DNA from: Paludibacteraceae bacterium
GTDB taxonomy: Bacteria > Bacteroidota > Bacteroidia > Bacteroidales > Paludibacteraceae
NCBI GenBank assembly: GCA_024400115.1
Contig: JAKSNF010000004.1
Coordinates: 79,789-143,788 of the forward strand
Reading direction: 5' to 3'
DNA length: 64,000 nucleotides
Notes under the pieces: generated by a model
The model's database searches: none
What the model saw: only the letters and a program-made list of their open reading frames with translations
What the model was told of the DNA's origin: nothing
Shown: positions 30,116 through 39,347 of the stretch, piece by piece
Numbering within the stretch: position 1 is the stretch's first letter
How the letters are laid out: each line of letters starts with the position of its first letter
Translations under genes and position numbers: made by a program

Positions 30116-31329
30116 TGGAAAAGTTTTATCAAATCTGGAAACGTTTCGGTCAGAACTTCCAAGAAGGCGGTAAACTGAGTAAACTCAGCAGTTTCTATGA
30201 CGCTTTCGATACGTTCCTGTTCACTCCGAGTACTACCGCACGCAAAATCGGTAGTCATATCCACGATGGTAACGACAGCAAGCGCACGATGATCCTCGTC
30301 GTTTTAGCCCTCGTTCCTGCCCTGTTGTTCGGTATGTTCAATGTAGGTTATCAGCACTTCCTCGCCACGGGTGAGATTGTGAAAGGTGCCATGACCTGCG
30401 CCCTGTTCTGGAAAGCTTTTGCTTTCGGTCTGTTGGCAGTATTGCCTTATATCATTGTATCCTACCTCGTTGGTTTGGGTATAGAGTTTGTTGTAGCTCA
30501 AATCAAGCACGAAGAAGTAGCTGAAGGATTCCTCGTAACCGGTTTTATTATTCCGCTTATCGTTCCCATCGGCACTCCGCTGTGGATGGTTGCTGTAGCA
30601 ACGGCTTTTGCTGTTATCTTCGCTAAAGAAGTGTTTGGCGGTACGGGCTATAATATCTTCAACGTAGCTCTCATCACGCGTGCCTTCCTCTTCTTTGCTT
30701 ATCCTACCCATATGACGGGTGATAAGTTCGTCAGAACACAAGGCACATGGGGTTGGGATAATAATCAAGCTCTCGTGGATGGTTTCACGGGTGCTACCCC
30801 ACTCACCCAACTCAGTACGGCTGAGACGGCTACTTACACGATGACCGATACGCTCGGTAACCCCATTGGTTTCTGGGACGCTGTTAATGGTCTTATCCCC
30901 GGTTCCGTAGGTGAGACATGTATCTGGGCTATTCTCCTTGGCGCTATCCTGTTGCTCATGACGGGCGTAGCTTCTTGGAAGACGATGCTCTCCATTTTTG
31001 TAGGTGGCGGTCTGGTAGCCTTCCTGTTTAATATCGGTGGTGTAGATAACGCTGCTGCTAACACGCCTTGGTATATGCACCTCGTACTCGGTGGTTTCGC
31101 TTTCGGTGCTGTCTTTATGGCAACCGACCCCGTTACTTCTGCTCGTACAGAGTGTGGTAAATGGATTTATGGTTTCCTCATTGGTGCCATGGCTATTGTT
31201 ATTCGCGTGCTCAATCCGGGTTATCCCGAAGGCATGATGCTGTCTATCCTGCTCATGAACGCCTTCGCTCCGCTGATTGACTGGTGTGTGGTTCGCGTCA
31301 ATATTAATAAACGTCTAAAAAGAGCATAA
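30115..31329 (+). CDS. nqrB: Na+-NQR subunit B
   Basis: 404-aa integral membrane subunit with about ten hydrophobic segments. The covalent FMN site motif is visible as DGFTGATPLTQ (threonine of the GAT). Contains FGGTGYNIFNVAL and the conserved FMATDPVTSART. The FMN would be attached by the ApbE encoded at 39.3 kb. Confidence 0.96.
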   Translation: MEKFYQIWKRFGQNFQEGGKLSKLSSFYDAFDTFLFTPSTTARKIGSHIHDGNDSKRTMILVVLALVPALLFGMFNVGYQHFLATGEIVKGAMTCALFWKAFAFGLLAVLPYIIVSYLVGLGIEFVVAQIKHEEVAEGFLVTGFIIPLIVPIGTPLWMVAVATAFAVIFAKEVFGGTGYNIFNVALITRAFLFFAYPTHMTGDKFVRTQGTWGWDNNQALVDGFTGATPLTQLSTAETATYTMTDTLGNPIGFWDAVNGLIPGSVGETCIWAILLGAILLLMTGVASWKTMLSIFVGGGLVAFLFNIGGVDNAAANTPWYMHLVLGGFAFGAVFMATDPVTSARTECGKWIYGFLIGAMAIVIRVLNPGYPEGMMLSILLMNAFAPLIDWCVVRVNINKRLKRA

Positions 31330-31331
31330 TT

Positions 31332-32075
31332 ATGGCAAAACAATATGTATGTAAAGTGTGTGGATATGTCCACACAGGAGATAAGGCTCCGGATGTTTGC
31401 CCACAGTGCCAACAGACGAACTGCTTTGAAGAAAAGAAAACTAAGCGTTTCTCTACCGATTCGAATGTTTATACGATTGTTTATGCAACTGTTATCGTAA
31501 TCATCGTAGCGGTACTGCTCAGCCTTGTGCACAGCGTTCTCAAACCCATGCACGATGAGAATGAGCGTTTGGATACGCAAAAGCAAATCCTCGTGGCTCT
31601 CAACCAAGACATCACCCAAGGTAATCCTTCTCAACTATATGCTGACATCGTCAAAGAAGATTCTATTCTGATTAATGGTGAGAAGAAAGTTTATTATATT
31701 GCAACCCTCGACAACACACAAAAACTTGTTGTGCCCTTAAAAGGTCAAGGTCTTTGGGGTGCTATCTGGGGATATGTCGCTTTAGACGAAGATAAGAACA
31801 CCATTTTCGGTATTAACTTCGGTCACGAAGGAGAGACTCCGGGTTTAGGTGGTGAGATTGTAACGGAAAACTTCCGTCGCCGTTTCTTTGGCAAACATAT
31901 TAAAGACGCTGAAGGTAACCTTCGTTCTGTAGCTGTTCTTAAAGAGGGCAAAAAAGCCCCCGAAGGACAGGATCAAGTGGACGCTTGGGCAGGTGCAACC
32001 ATCACCTCAACCGGTGTCAATGATATGTTGTATAATTCGTTGAACCAATATAAAGCAATATTAGGGGAGGAATAA
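31332..32075 (+). CDS. nqrC: Na+-NQR subunit C with extra N-terminal rubredoxin-like zinc ribbon
   Basis: 247 aa. The NqrC part starts near residue 40 (single membrane helix YTIVYATVIVIIVAVLL), continues with an FMN-binding domain and the flavinylation motif DAWAGATITSTG. Before it, residues 1-~33 (KQYVCKVCGYVHTGDKAPDV, then CPQCQ) are a rubredoxin/rubrerythrin-like CxxC...CxxC module, which standard NqrC lacks. Both parts are in one uninterrupted frame starting 2 bp after nqrB. The module could bind iron as an added electron carrier on the cytoplasmic side, or zinc as a structural element. Confidence 0.93.
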   Translation: MAKQYVCKVCGYVHTGDKAPDVCPQCQQTNCFEEKKTKRFSTDSNVYTIVYATVIVIIVAVLLSLVHSVLKPMHDENERLDTQKQILVALNQDITQGNPSQLYADIVKEDSILINGEKKVYYIATLDNTQKLVVPLKGQGLWGAIWGYVALDEDKNTIFGINFGHEGETPGLGGEIVTENFRRRFFGKHIKDAEGNLRSVAVLKEGKKAPEGQDQVDAWAGATITSTGVNDMLYNSLNQYKAILGEE

Positions 32076-32077
32076 TT

Positions 32078-32707
32078 ATGGCACTTGCACAAAAAACAAA
32101 AGAGGCCTTTTTAGGTCCGTTGAATGTCAATAACCCCGTCTTGGTGCAGATCTTGGGTATCTGTTCGGCACTTGCCGTAACGGTTCAACTCAAACCTGCC
32201 CTCGTTATGGGTATTTCGGTAACGATTATCGTTGCGCTATCTAATGTCGTCATTTCGCTTATCCGCAAGTCGATTCCGATGCGTATTCGTATTATCGTTC
32301 AGTTAGTCGTTGTGGCAGCATTAGTAACCATTGTAAGCGAGATTCTAAAAGCTTTTGCCTATGATGTGGCTATGCAGCTGAGTGTTTATATCGGTCTTAT
32401 CATCACCAACTGTATCTTGATGGGTCGTTTAGAGGCTTTCGCGATGACGAACAACGTGAAGGACAGTCTTTTAGATGGTCTTGGTAACGGATTCGGTTAC
32501 GCTATAATCTTAGTCATCGTAGCTTTCGTTCGTGAACTGCTCGGTAGCGGTAAGTTACTCGGTTTCCAAATCATTCCCGATAGTTGGTACGTTGCCAACG
32601 GTGGTTGTTATGAGAACTGCGGTATGATGCTCATGCCCGCTATGGCACTCATTTTAGTAGGATGTGTAATCTGGGCTCACCGCTCAATTAATGAGGAGAA
32701 GAAATAA
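32078..32707 (+). CDS. nqrD: Na+-NQR subunit D
   Basis: 209-aa membrane protein with six predicted helices. [21 protein letters not shown] at the start and [14 protein letters not shown] in the middle are typical of NqrD/RnfE. Adjacent to nqrE by one-base overlap. Forms the membrane core holding the 2Fe-2S centre with NqrE. Confidence 0.96.
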   Translation: MALAQKTKEAFLGPLNVNNPVLVQILGICSALAVTVQLKPALVMGISVTIIVALSNVVISLIRKSIPMRIRIIVQLVVVAALVTIVSEILKAFAYDVAMQLSVYIGLIITNCILMGRLEAFAMTNNVKDSLLDGLGNGFGYAIILVIVAFVRELLGSGKLLGFQIIPDSWYVANGGCYENCGMMLMPAMALILVGCVIWAHRSINEEKK

Positions 32708-33315
32708 TGGAACACGCACTTAGTTTATTCGTTCGCACCATCTTTGCGGACAATATGGTTTTCGCTTTCTTCTTGGGAATGTGCTCTTTCTTAGCCGTTT
32801 CTAAAGATGTTAAGACGAGTCTTGGTTTGGGTATCGCCGTTATCTTTGTACAAACGATAACGTTGCCTATCAACTACCTACTCCAGACACAAGTATTGGA
32901 ACCCCTCGGATTGGGTTATCTCAGTTTCATTCTCTTCATTGCCGTTATTGCGGCTATCACTCAACTCGTTGAGATGATTGTGGAGAAGGTTAGTCCCTCG
33001 CTGTACGCTACGCTCGGTATTTTCCTGCCGCTGATTGCCGTTAACTGCGCCATCATGGGTGGTTCGCTGTTTATGCAACAACGCGTAGGTCTCGATCCCG
33101 AAAACGTCAAAGCGATTGCTAATATCGGTGACGCTTTCGCGTTCGCTATCGGTAGCGGCTTAGGCTGGCTGATGGCTATCGTTTGCCTTGCCGGTATTCG
33201 CGAGAAAATGGAATATAATGATGTACCCAAACCCTTACAGGGCATTGGTATTACGTTTATCACCGTCGGTCTGATGGCCATGGCTTTCATGTGCTTCAGC
33301 GGACTGGACATTTAA
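32707..33315 (+). CDS. nqrE: Na+-NQR subunit E
   Basis: 202-aa membrane protein with six helices. Signatures: [19 protein letters not shown] and [16 protein letters not shown]. Paralogue of NqrD in inverted topology. Confidence 0.96.
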   Translation: MEHALSLFVRTIFADNMVFAFFLGMCSFLAVSKDVKTSLGLGIAVIFVQTITLPINYLLQTQVLEPLGLGYLSFILFIAVIAAITQLVEMIVEKVSPSLYATLGIFLPLIAVNCAIMGGSLFMQQRVGLDPENVKAIANIGDAFAFAIGSGLGWLMAIVCLAGIREKMEYNDVPKPLQGIGITFITVGLMAMAFMCFSGLDI

Positions 33316-33331
33316 TAAGGAGGACACGATT

Positions 33332-34621
33332 ATGGAAATTAGTTTAACAGCAATTCTCTATGCAGTAGTGGTCTTCTTAGCGGTGATCCTGCTGCTCGTA
33401 ATCATTCTGCTTGTAGCCAAGAAATATTTGGTTGCCAGCGGCGATGTGAAAGTAACTATCAACGGCGATAAACAGTACAATATCCCTGCCGGAGGTACGT
33501 TACTTAGTTCCCTTGGCGAAGCCGGTGTACACCTTCCCTCCGCTTGCGGCGGTAAGGGTTCTTGCGGTCAATGTAAGTGCCAAGTGCTCGAAGGTGGTGG
33601 TGAGATCCTGCCTACCGAGACAGTGCACTTCAACCGTAAACAACAGAAAGACCACTGGCGTTTAGGTTGCCAAGTTAAGGTTAAGAACGACCTCGACCTC
33701 AAGATCAACGAGTCTATCCTCGGTGTTAAAGAGTGGGAGTGCGAAGTTATCTCCAATAAGAACGTGGCTACGTTCATCAAGGAGTTCAAGGTTAAACTGC
33801 CCGCAGGCGAACATATGAACTTCGAACCCGGTAGTTACGCTCAGATACGTATTCCTGAGTACGATATCGACTACGATCGCGACATGGATAAGAGCCTTAT
33901 CGGCGACCTCTATCTCGGTGCATGGAAGCACTTCGGTCTATTTGGTCTCAAGCAGAAGAACACCGAAGCTACTATTCGTGCTTACTCCATGGCTAACTAT
34001 CCGGACGAAGGTGATATCATCACGCTTACCGTTCGTATCGCTACCCCACCCTTCAAACCGAAAGATCAGTGTCCTAACGGACCCGAGTTCATGGATGTAC
34101 CATGCGGTATAGCCTCTACCTATATCTTCTCGCTCAAGCCGGGTGATAAGGTAATGATGAGTGGTCCTTATGGTGAGTTCCGTCCCGTTTATGACAGCGG
34201 TAAGGAGATGATTTGGGTTGGTGGTGGTGCCGGTATGGCTCCGCTGCGTGCACAGATTATGCACATGCTCAAAACGCGCCAATGCCGCGACCGCGAGATG
34301 CACTATTTCTATGGCGCACGCGCTATCGACGAGGTCTTCTTCTTGGAGGATTTCTTGGAGTTGGAGAAGGAGTTCCCGAACTTCCATTTCCATCTCGCAT
34401 TAGACCGTCCCGATCCCAAGGCAGACGGCTTAGGAATCAAATATACTCCGGGCTTCATTGCTCCTGTGATGGGCGATACTTATCTCAAGCAGCATGAGGC
34501 TCCCGAAGATGTTGAGTACTATCTCTGCGGACCTCCGATGATGAGTAAGACCGTTATCGACCTGCTCCACTCGTTAGGTGTAGCAGACGAAGATATTCGT
34601 TACGACAACTTCGGTGCTTAA
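33332..34621 (+). CDS. nqrF: Na+-NQR subunit F, NADH dehydrogenase
   Basis: 429 aa: N-terminal membrane helix (to ~30), plant-type 2Fe-2S ferredoxin domain (SACGGKGSCGQCKC, then CQVKVKNDL), FAD domain with RAYSMANYP, and NADH-binding domain (WVGGGAGMAPLRAQI, YYLCGPPMM). Electron entry site of the pump. The start region GGAGGACACGATTATG is identical to that of the OmpA-LysM gene at 26919. Confidence 0.97.
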   Translation: MEISLTAILYAVVVFLAVILLLVIILLVAKKYLVASGDVKVTINGDKQYNIPAGGTLLSSLGEAGVHLPSACGGKGSCGQCKCQVLEGGGEILPTETVHFNRKQQKDHWRLGCQVKVKNDLDLKINESILGVKEWECEVISNKNVATFIKEFKVKLPAGEHMNFEPGSYAQIRIPEYDIDYDRDMDKSLIGDLYLGAWKHFGLFGLKQKNTEATIRAYSMANYPDEGDIITLTVRIATPPFKPKDQCPNGPEFMDVPCGIASTYIFSLKPGDKVMMSGPYGEFRPVYDSGKEMIWVGGGAGMAPLRAQIMHMLKTRQCRDREMHYFYGARAIDEVFFLEDFLELEKEFPNFHFHLALDRPDPKADGLGIKYTPGFIAPVMGDTYLKQHEAPEDVEYYLCGPPMMSKTVIDLLHSLGVADEDIRYDNFGA

Positions 34622-34638
34622 ATCGGAAATAAATTAAT

Positions 34639-34668
34639 AAGGAACGCGTACACGTGTGCGCGTTCCTT
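34639..34668 (+). terminator. Hairpin terminator after nqrF
   Basis: A perfect 10-bp inverted repeat AAGGAACGCG / CGCGTTCCTT with a 10-nt loop, 18 bp after the nqrF stop, followed by AATT. The T-run is weak. Confidence 0.6.
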
Positions 34669-34671
34669 AAT

Positions 34672-34709
34672 TGGTATACCAAACACCAGACACCAAACAC
34701 CAGACACCA
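34672..34709. repeat. ACACCAGACACCAA tandem repeat before nadD
   Basis: A 14-bp unit (ACACCAGACACCAA) repeats about 2.5 times and runs directly into the nadD ATG. No Shine-Dalgarno is visible in it. Confidence 0.6.
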
Positions 34710-35255
34710 ATGAAAATCGGCATCTACGGTGGGAGTTTCAATCCCGTACACTTCGGACATATAGGTTTAGTCCGGTGGGTCATTGACCACACGGACTTAG
34801 ACGAGATATGGATGCTCGTCAGCCCTAATAATCCACTGAAGGATAGCAACATACTCGTCAGCGAGTCTGAGCGCTTAGAGGCTGTCCGTCAGGCACTGAA
34901 CGAGCTGAACGATAGCCGCATCCAAGCTTCGGACTTTGAGTTCTCCCTACCCCGTCCGTCTTATACGGCAGCTACGCTCAGAGCATTGCGTGAGCAGTAT
35001 CCGGAGCATGAGTTTGTGCTTATTATTGGTCAGGACAATTGGGACATTTTCGATCAGTGGAAGGACTATGAAGAAATACTGAGGCTACATGAGATCTACA
35101 TCTATCCTCGCCACCCTCTTTCAGCGAGTAAAACGAGCGATCCTTCAGCGAAGCGGTCTTTCAGCGAAGCGGTCATTCAGCCAAAGGCGGTCTTCTTGAA
35201 CGACGCCCCTTATTTTGATATTTCGTCAACAGAAATAAGAGAAAAGAGGAAATAA
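34710..35255 (+). CDS. nadD: Nicotinate-nucleotide adenylyltransferase
   Basis: Start taken at the ATG at 34710 (MKIGIYGGSFNPVHFGHIG), which carries the nucleotidyltransferase HxGH motif right at the N-terminus; 181 aa. It makes deamido-NAD from NaMN and ATP. FDISSTEIREKRK at the C-terminus is the ISSTxIR motif. Between them, residues ~135-160 (SASKTSDPSAKRSFSEAV) are encoded by a repeat also found in the ABC ATPase at 53.4 kb and look like an insertion in a loop. Confidence 0.93.
   Translation: MKIGIYGGSFNPVHFGHIGLVRWVIDHTDLDEIWMLVSPNNPLKDSNILVSESERLEAVRQALNELNDSRIQASDFEFSLPRPSYTAATLRALREQYPEHEFVLIIGQDNWDIFDQWKDYEEILRLHEIYIYPRHPLSASKTSDPSAKRSFSEAVIQPKAVFLNDAPYFDISSTEIREKRK
35117..35192. repeat. 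GCGGTCTTTCAGCGAA repeat inside nadD
   Basis: The unit AAGCGGTCTTTCAGCG recurs two to three times with variation. The same unit is in the ABC ATPase gene at 53421-53470 in a different reading frame context. Confidence 0.6.
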
Positions 35256-35256
35256 A

Positions 35257-35288
35257 TTTGCATATATCAAAAAAAAGTTGTAATTTTG
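35257..35288 (+). promoter_or_regulatory. Promoter of structured RNA 1
   Basis: TTTG (35257-35260), 20-nt spacer, TAATTTTG (35281-35288). Confidence 0.75.
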
Positions 35289-35313
35289 CAGCGCAAAACT
35301 GCAAAACGCCACT

Positions 35314-35406
35314 CGCCTATGATTGACCGCCATCGGTTGTAATATATGCCTGCGGATATATTGGTGTGCGCGAACACACCTATCCGCCGTCACCCACTGA
35401 CGTTAA
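35314..35406 (+). repeat. Structured module, copy 1
   Basis: CGCCTATGATTGACCG, hairpin ACCG-CCAT-CGGT, stem GCGGA/TCCGC with a long inner hairpin, then CGTCACCCACTGACG and TTAA. Copy 2 is at 57693-57768, where the GCGGA/TCCGC stem has only a 5-nt loop. Confidence 0.7.
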
Positions 35407-35568
35407 ATAGGGGGACATATAAATATTGCGTTTGCAATTTATTCGGAAACTGCCTTGAAACCTAGGAAATTTCAACAATCAGTTTACTCGCGAATAAGTC
35501 TGTGAACGTCTGCGCATTGCGTGGACGAGACTTGTCTGAGTAAACGGGCTATTCCTAGGGCCTCAAGG

Positions 35569-35596
35569 CGTGGATAAGAACTTGTCCGCGTTTTTT
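35569..35596 (+). terminator. Intrinsic terminator of structured RNA 1
   Basis: CGTGGATAAG pairs with CTTGTCCGCG and is followed by six T. Confidence 0.75.
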
Positions 35597-35606
35597 GTGC
35601 CATACA

Positions 35607-36626
35607 ATGAGTAAAACATCTATTAATCTACCAGGATTATCTATTGTCCGCACTATTTGTGCCTTTAGTATTTTATTCGGTCATTTCTATCAATTTGGCG
35701 ATTGGGGAGTATTGGAAAACACTCCAATTCCGTTGCCAGAAATATACCTTCCGGTTGTGACTTTTTTTGTTATTACCGGCTTTCTTATAACTTGGGGCTT
35801 CTTAAACGAGGAATCGCAAGACGGAGATATCGGTATCATAAACTCGTACAAACGCCGTGCCAAACGAATACTTCCTCTTTATTACATAGGTATTATTGTC
35901 GGTTTGTTGGCTCTTTGGTTGTGTGGTGACCCAATTAAGGGTGATCTTTGGGGACTATTAGCCTTACAACCGAATATCACTCATATTCTTGGAACAACAC
36001 CTTTTCCTTTGTGGCATTACTGGTTTTTAGGAACAGAAGTGACCTTTTACTTGCTTTTTCCATTACTTTTTAAGATTAGTCATCAGCATCGTTTGCCCAT
36101 TATAGCGGCAGTGGCTATTCTTTGGCTGCTCCTTAAATGGGGAAGTTATTTTGTTTTAGGAAAAGGATTGGTATATCGTTATTTGGGAGTTACAGAGATG
36201 GATACTCTTTTATTCGGATCCGTCGCTGCCATTTTATTTTACGAACAAAAAACTTGGCTTCTTCGAGTTTGTAACAATCTATGGTTCGCGATAATCAGTT
36301 GGGGTTTATTCCTAACTACTCAATTGTGGGTTCCGTTACTCCCCTCTCCTGTCCGTTCTCTAATAATAGCCCTCTTTTCTCTTATGGTTATCCTCTCCTG
36401 TTTCTGCGGACATCCAGTATTTGAGAATAGATTTTCACAATTCTTTAGTCGAATATCTTACGGCATTTACATTTTTCACCCCATTGTCATTTATGTATGT
36501 GCAGAAGTGTTAAAGCATTATCAACTAAATATAGGATTGCCTCTATCTGTTCTACTTGTTGTCGTTCTCACCATTGTCTTGGCATACCTCATGCATAGCA
36601 TTACCAAACTCGTTTTGCGAGTGTAA
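35607..36626 (+). CDS. Acyltransferase family 3 membrane protein
   Basis: 339 aa from the ATG at 35607. About ten membrane helices; the N-terminus GLSIVRTICAFSILFGHFYQ holds the family-3 histidine, followed by YKRRAKRILPLYYIG (R-x10-R region) and LWHYWFLGTEVTFYLLFP. These enzymes O-acetylate or otherwise acylate surface sugars and lipids. Its ATG lies 11 nt behind the structured RNA terminator. Confidence 0.88.
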   Translation: MSKTSINLPGLSIVRTICAFSILFGHFYQFGDWGVLENTPIPLPEIYLPVVTFFVITGFLITWGFLNEESQDGDIGIINSYKRRAKRILPLYYIGIIVGLLALWLCGDPIKGDLWGLLALQPNITHILGTTPFPLWHYWFLGTEVTFYLLFPLLFKISHQHRLPIIAAVAILWLLLKWGSYFVLGKGLVYRYLGVTEMDTLLFGSVAAILFYEQKTWLLRVCNNLWFAIISWGLFLTTQLWVPLLPSPVRSLIIALFSLMVILSCFCGHPVFENRFSQFFSRISYGIYIFHPIVIYVCAEVLKHYQLNIGLPLSVLLVVVLTIVLAYLMHSITKLVLRV

Positions 36627-36903
36627 GCATTATTAATTTCCCATTAACGATTATAGCCCCCCCATTTTATCCCCTGCTTTCAGCACTTACTATCTACTCG
36701 GTATCTGCTCGGTAACTGCTCGTTTTCTACTCGGTAACTGCGGCAGCTTTCGCTATGTCATCACAGAGTCATCGCGCTATCTTATCCGCGTGATTGCCGC
36801 GTGATTTGGGCGTAATGACCGAATCCGAGTGCGTCGCCCGCCTCCTCGAAATGTACCAACAACTGACGAAGAATCAATGGTTGTGTTTGCCTTTTCCGCA
36901 TTC

Positions 36904-36932
36904 GTTGACACTTTCCTAAAAAAGTTGACATC
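36904..36932. repeat. Solo copy of IS3-element end motif
   Basis: ACACTTTCCTAAAAAAGTTG, flanked by GTTG and ACATC, equals the inner left end of the IS at 61125-61148. No transposase lies nearby, so it may be a relic of excision or deletion. Confidence 0.65.
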
Positions 36933-37192
36933 ATTGTTGTTCGTTCGAGTTTACACTTGACATTTTTAACTTTTAACTTTTGTACGATTATTAAGATTAG
37001 GGGTATAGGGATAGATAGCAAGTTCCTTGCTTATCCCTTGCTTATCGTATACTATAGGGACTAGTGATGATACGGAGGAGAATATGTATGATTATTAAGA
37101 TTACCTACTAGGGGTTTGGGCGAACCCAACAATAACCCAAGAATAACCCAATACCGAAAGTGTGTCTCTATTATACCCACATCGAACTGTTA

Positions 37193-37215
37193 CCGAACGG
37201 TTAGGGGAGGATAAG
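37193..37215. repeat. 23-bp intergenic repeat, copy 1
   Basis: CCGAACGGTTAGGGGAGG followed by ATAAG; identical at 62993-63015. Both lie upstream of strong promoters. Confidence 0.7.
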
Positions 37216-37256
37216 CATTAGAAAAGTGCAGTTTTTTGATAAAAAAAGCAAATAAA

Positions 37257-37288
37257 TTTGTGTATGTAAAAAAAAAGTCGTATATTTG
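37257..37288 (+). promoter_or_regulatory. Promoter of the HTH-like/porin operon
   Basis: TTTG (37257-37260), 20-nt spacer, TATATTTG (37281-37288). Confidence 0.75.
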
Positions 37289-37355
37289 CAGCCGAATTTG
37301 CGTAATAGGCAAATTTCACAGCACAATAAGAGTAATAAACAGATAAATAAGATAC

Positions 37356-37601
37356 ATGATGATTCGTACTACATTTAACAAATTAAGAGAGGTGAAAGAC
37401 GCTCTCCCACACGGTTCAATGGATGCCATTGCCACGGAATTAGGCATCGCATCCGACGAAGTTAGAGGTATTTTTAACGGCACAGCTGCCAACGGTTACC
37501 ACTTAGATCCGGGACCCGATGGCGGTATCGTTACCTTAGACGACTCCCGCATTTTAGAGGTGGCTCTACGAGTAGTTTGGACATCTAAAAATGGACTTTA
37601 G
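37356..37601 (+). CDS. Small protein with HTH-like segment
   Basis: 81 aa. Residues ~18-42 (PHGSMDAIATELGIASDEVR) have a helix-turn-helix look (AIAxELGI...VRGIF). The rest is acidic and glycine-rich. First gene after a strong promoter, 15 bp before a porin-like gene. A DNA-binding role is plausible but not shown. Confidence 0.65.
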   Translation: MMIRTTFNKLREVKDALPHGSMDAIATELGIASDEVRGIFNGTAANGYHLDPGPDGGIVTLDDSRILEVALRVVWTSKNGL

Positions 37602-37616
37602 TCCACAAGCAAAGAA

Positions 37617-38420
37617 ATGAAACGAAGCGTTCTCACTGTGGTGCTCTGCACCGCAGTATTGTTTATCGCCAGTGCGCACGTACACGCGCAAGACACTACG
37701 AGCACACGTAGTAAGTGGCTGGATGATTATCCCAAGAAAGTGGGATTCACTTGGGGCGCAAACATGGAAGTGCACGCCAATTATATTTGGCGCGGACGGC
37801 GTGTTGGCGGCTTAACTCACCAAGGGAGCGCTAACGTGGGTTATGGAGGTGCCTATGCCGATGTGTGGTGGAACGTGGGTGCACAAGATTGGCAGCTTAA
37901 CCAGTTCTTGCCCGAAGTCGATGTGACCGTCGGTTTCCGCCGCTGGGGATTGGACGTGAATTTCATCTACATCCGCAATTTCTTACCTCAAAAGAAAAAT
38001 TCAGGAGAGGTACGACTCAAATATACCGTAAGCAGCAAACTGCCGTTGAGTCTGCAAATAACAACCCGCCCCTGCCTCGAAGACCACTATTTCAACGAAG
38101 CAAAGGAGAAAGTGAGAGCCTATTCAACCTATTTCGAGTTAGGTTATGACTTTGCCCTACCCTATGACATGACCCTGTCCCCACGAGTAGGATTCACCCC
38201 GTGGAAGAGTCTATACACCGCCTACAAGGGCGATTTTGCAGTAAATAATATCAGTTTCACACTAAGGAAGACATGGCAAGTAAAGTCGTTCATGAATGTG
38301 AACGCATTCGCCGCTATCATGACCAATCCATGGTGGATGAGTTATGATTACCAACAAGGTAACGCATTAACCATTGACGGATTGATGTTTGACACAGGTA
38401 TAAGTATTAGTTTTAAATAA
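37617..38420 (+). CDS. TorF-like putative porin (paralogue 1)
   Basis: 267 aa with a signal peptide (VLCTAVLFIASAHVHAQ). Alternating beta strands with the family mark NYIWRGRRVGGLTHQGSANV and a final aromatic strand GLMFDTGISISFK, as expected of an outer membrane barrel. The next gene is a paralogue with the same layout. Transported substrate unknown. Confidence 0.75.
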   Translation: MKRSVLTVVLCTAVLFIASAHVHAQDTTSTRSKWLDDYPKKVGFTWGANMEVHANYIWRGRRVGGLTHQGSANVGYGGAYADVWWNVGAQDWQLNQFLPEVDVTVGFRRWGLDVNFIYIRNFLPQKKNSGEVRLKYTVSSKLPLSLQITTRPCLEDHYFNEAKEKVRAYSTYFELGYDFALPYDMTLSPRVGFTPWKSLYTAYKGDFAVNNISFTLRKTWQVKSFMNVNAFAAIMTNPWWMSYDYQQGNALTIDGLMFDTGISISFK

Positions 38421-38450
38421 AAAATCGAAAAATCGAAAAGTCACAAGCAA

Positions 38451-39314
38451 ATGAAAAAGATTGTTACATTAGTAGTTGCTGCCTTAGCAACGGTTATGAG
38501 TTTTGGTCAAGAGCAAGCAGAAGAAAACACCAAGACTCTCAGTTTCGCCTATGATGCCGGTGCAGAAGTAGTGAGTGCCTATATCTGGCGCGGTCAGTAC
38601 AATGGCGGTTTGAGTTTTCAACCTACCCTCGACCTCGGTTGGGATAGCGAACACACGTCCTTCCGATTCGGTGCTTGGGGAAGTGTAGGTGCTTCCGATT
38701 GGAAGTTTCAGAAAGAAGGAACTTATTTCATTCCCGAGTTGGATATTTACGGCACCTTCAATCTTTGGGGTGTAACCCTCGGATTCACCCACTATTACTA
38801 CTTTGGCGGTAGTAACTTCTTCAGTTGGGACAAAGTGGCTAATTGGGATGAAGATAAGTTAGAGTCCAACACCTCAACCACGGAAATAACAGTGGGCTAC
38901 GACTTCAGTGTACTCGACCTCTGCGGGCTTTATTTTACTTGGAACACGATGGTTGCCGGTAACGATTTTGCATACACCGAAGAAGAAGAGATTGACAAAC
39001 GCGCCTATTCGTCTTATTTAGAGATTGGATACGATTATACATGGGAAAAGCCGGGTCTTACATTAGGTGGCGCTATCGGTATGGTTCCTTGGGCAAGCGA
39101 TTACTACGGAACGGATAAATTCGCGGTCACAAACCTCACACTCAAACTGAATAAAGCATGGGATTTGGATGTGTGCGAACTGGACCTCTATGCACAAGGT
39201 ACGATTAACCCCACGGGAATTGATAAAGGAAATGCCTATATTGCCGGCACCGGCGACGAAAAGATTGGAGAACAAAGACTGAATGGCTGCATCGGATTAG
39301 GTGTGTGGTTCTAG
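38451..39314 (+). CDS. TorF-like putative porin (paralogue 2)
   Basis: 287 aa with signal peptide (MKKIVTLVVAALATVMSFGQ). Shares YIWRGQYNGGLSFQPTLDLG, SYLEIGYDYTWEKPGL and the final strand LNGCIGLGVWF with its neighbour, indicating tandem duplication followed by divergence. Outer membrane barrel expected. Followed 33 bp later by apbE. Confidence 0.75.
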   Translation: MKKIVTLVVAALATVMSFGQEQAEENTKTLSFAYDAGAEVVSAYIWRGQYNGGLSFQPTLDLGWDSEHTSFRFGAWGSVGASDWKFQKEGTYFIPELDIYGTFNLWGVTLGFTHYYYFGGSNFFSWDKVANWDEDKLESNTSTTEITVGYDFSVLDLCGLYFTWNTMVAGNDFAYTEEEEIDKRAYSSYLEIGYDYTWEKPGLTLGGAIGMVPWASDYYGTDKFAVTNLTLKLNKAWDLDVCELDLYAQGTINPTGIDKGNAYIAGTGDEKIGEQRLNGCIGLGVWF

Positions 39315-39347
39315 CGGAGAGCCTCCGCAGGCGATAAACTCATAAGT

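Larger units (their letters stand above)
35294..35596 (+). ncRNA. Structured RNA 1 (same fold as RNA at 57.87 kb)
   Basis: Own promoter and intrinsic terminator bound ~300 nt without a gene. Pairings: TATATGCC (35343-35350) with GACATATA (35414-35421); ATTGC/GCAAT hairpin (35425-35438); GCCTTGA (35452-35458) with TCAAGGC (35563-35569); CCTAGGAA (35461-35468) with TTCCTAGG (35552-35559), leaving an AA/GCC internal loop; GTTTACTC with GAGTAAAC inside. A long imperfect hairpin with a central bubble is reminiscent of 6S RNA or the Bacteroidales-1 motif, but I cannot confirm identity. The acyltransferase ATG is 11 nt past the T-run, so a leader role is an alternative. Confidence 0.65.
36627..37256. 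other. Gene-free region with several short repeats
   Basis: No supportable gene. It holds degenerate repeats of CTCGGTAACTG (36695-36745), a solo copy of the IS3 end motif (36904-36932), ACCCAA-type repeats (37125-37152) and a 23-bp repeat (37193-37215) shared with 62993-63015. Confidence 0.6.

Noticed and set aside
30304..31080. A 258-codon minus-strand open frame opposite nqrB
   Set aside because: nqrB is unmistakable on the other strand. The antisense product is a low-hydrophobicity shadow without family marks.
26906..33334. Identical GGAGGACACGATTATG start regions at 26919 and 33332 as a mobile element
   Set aside because: Only 16 nt are shared and they comprise a good ribosome binding site and start codon; convergence or local copying of a start region is enough.
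36680..37160. Possible CRISPR array in the repeat-rich gap
   Set aside because: The CTCGGTAACTG and ACCCAA repeats are short, degenerate and without regular spacers; no cas genes nearby.
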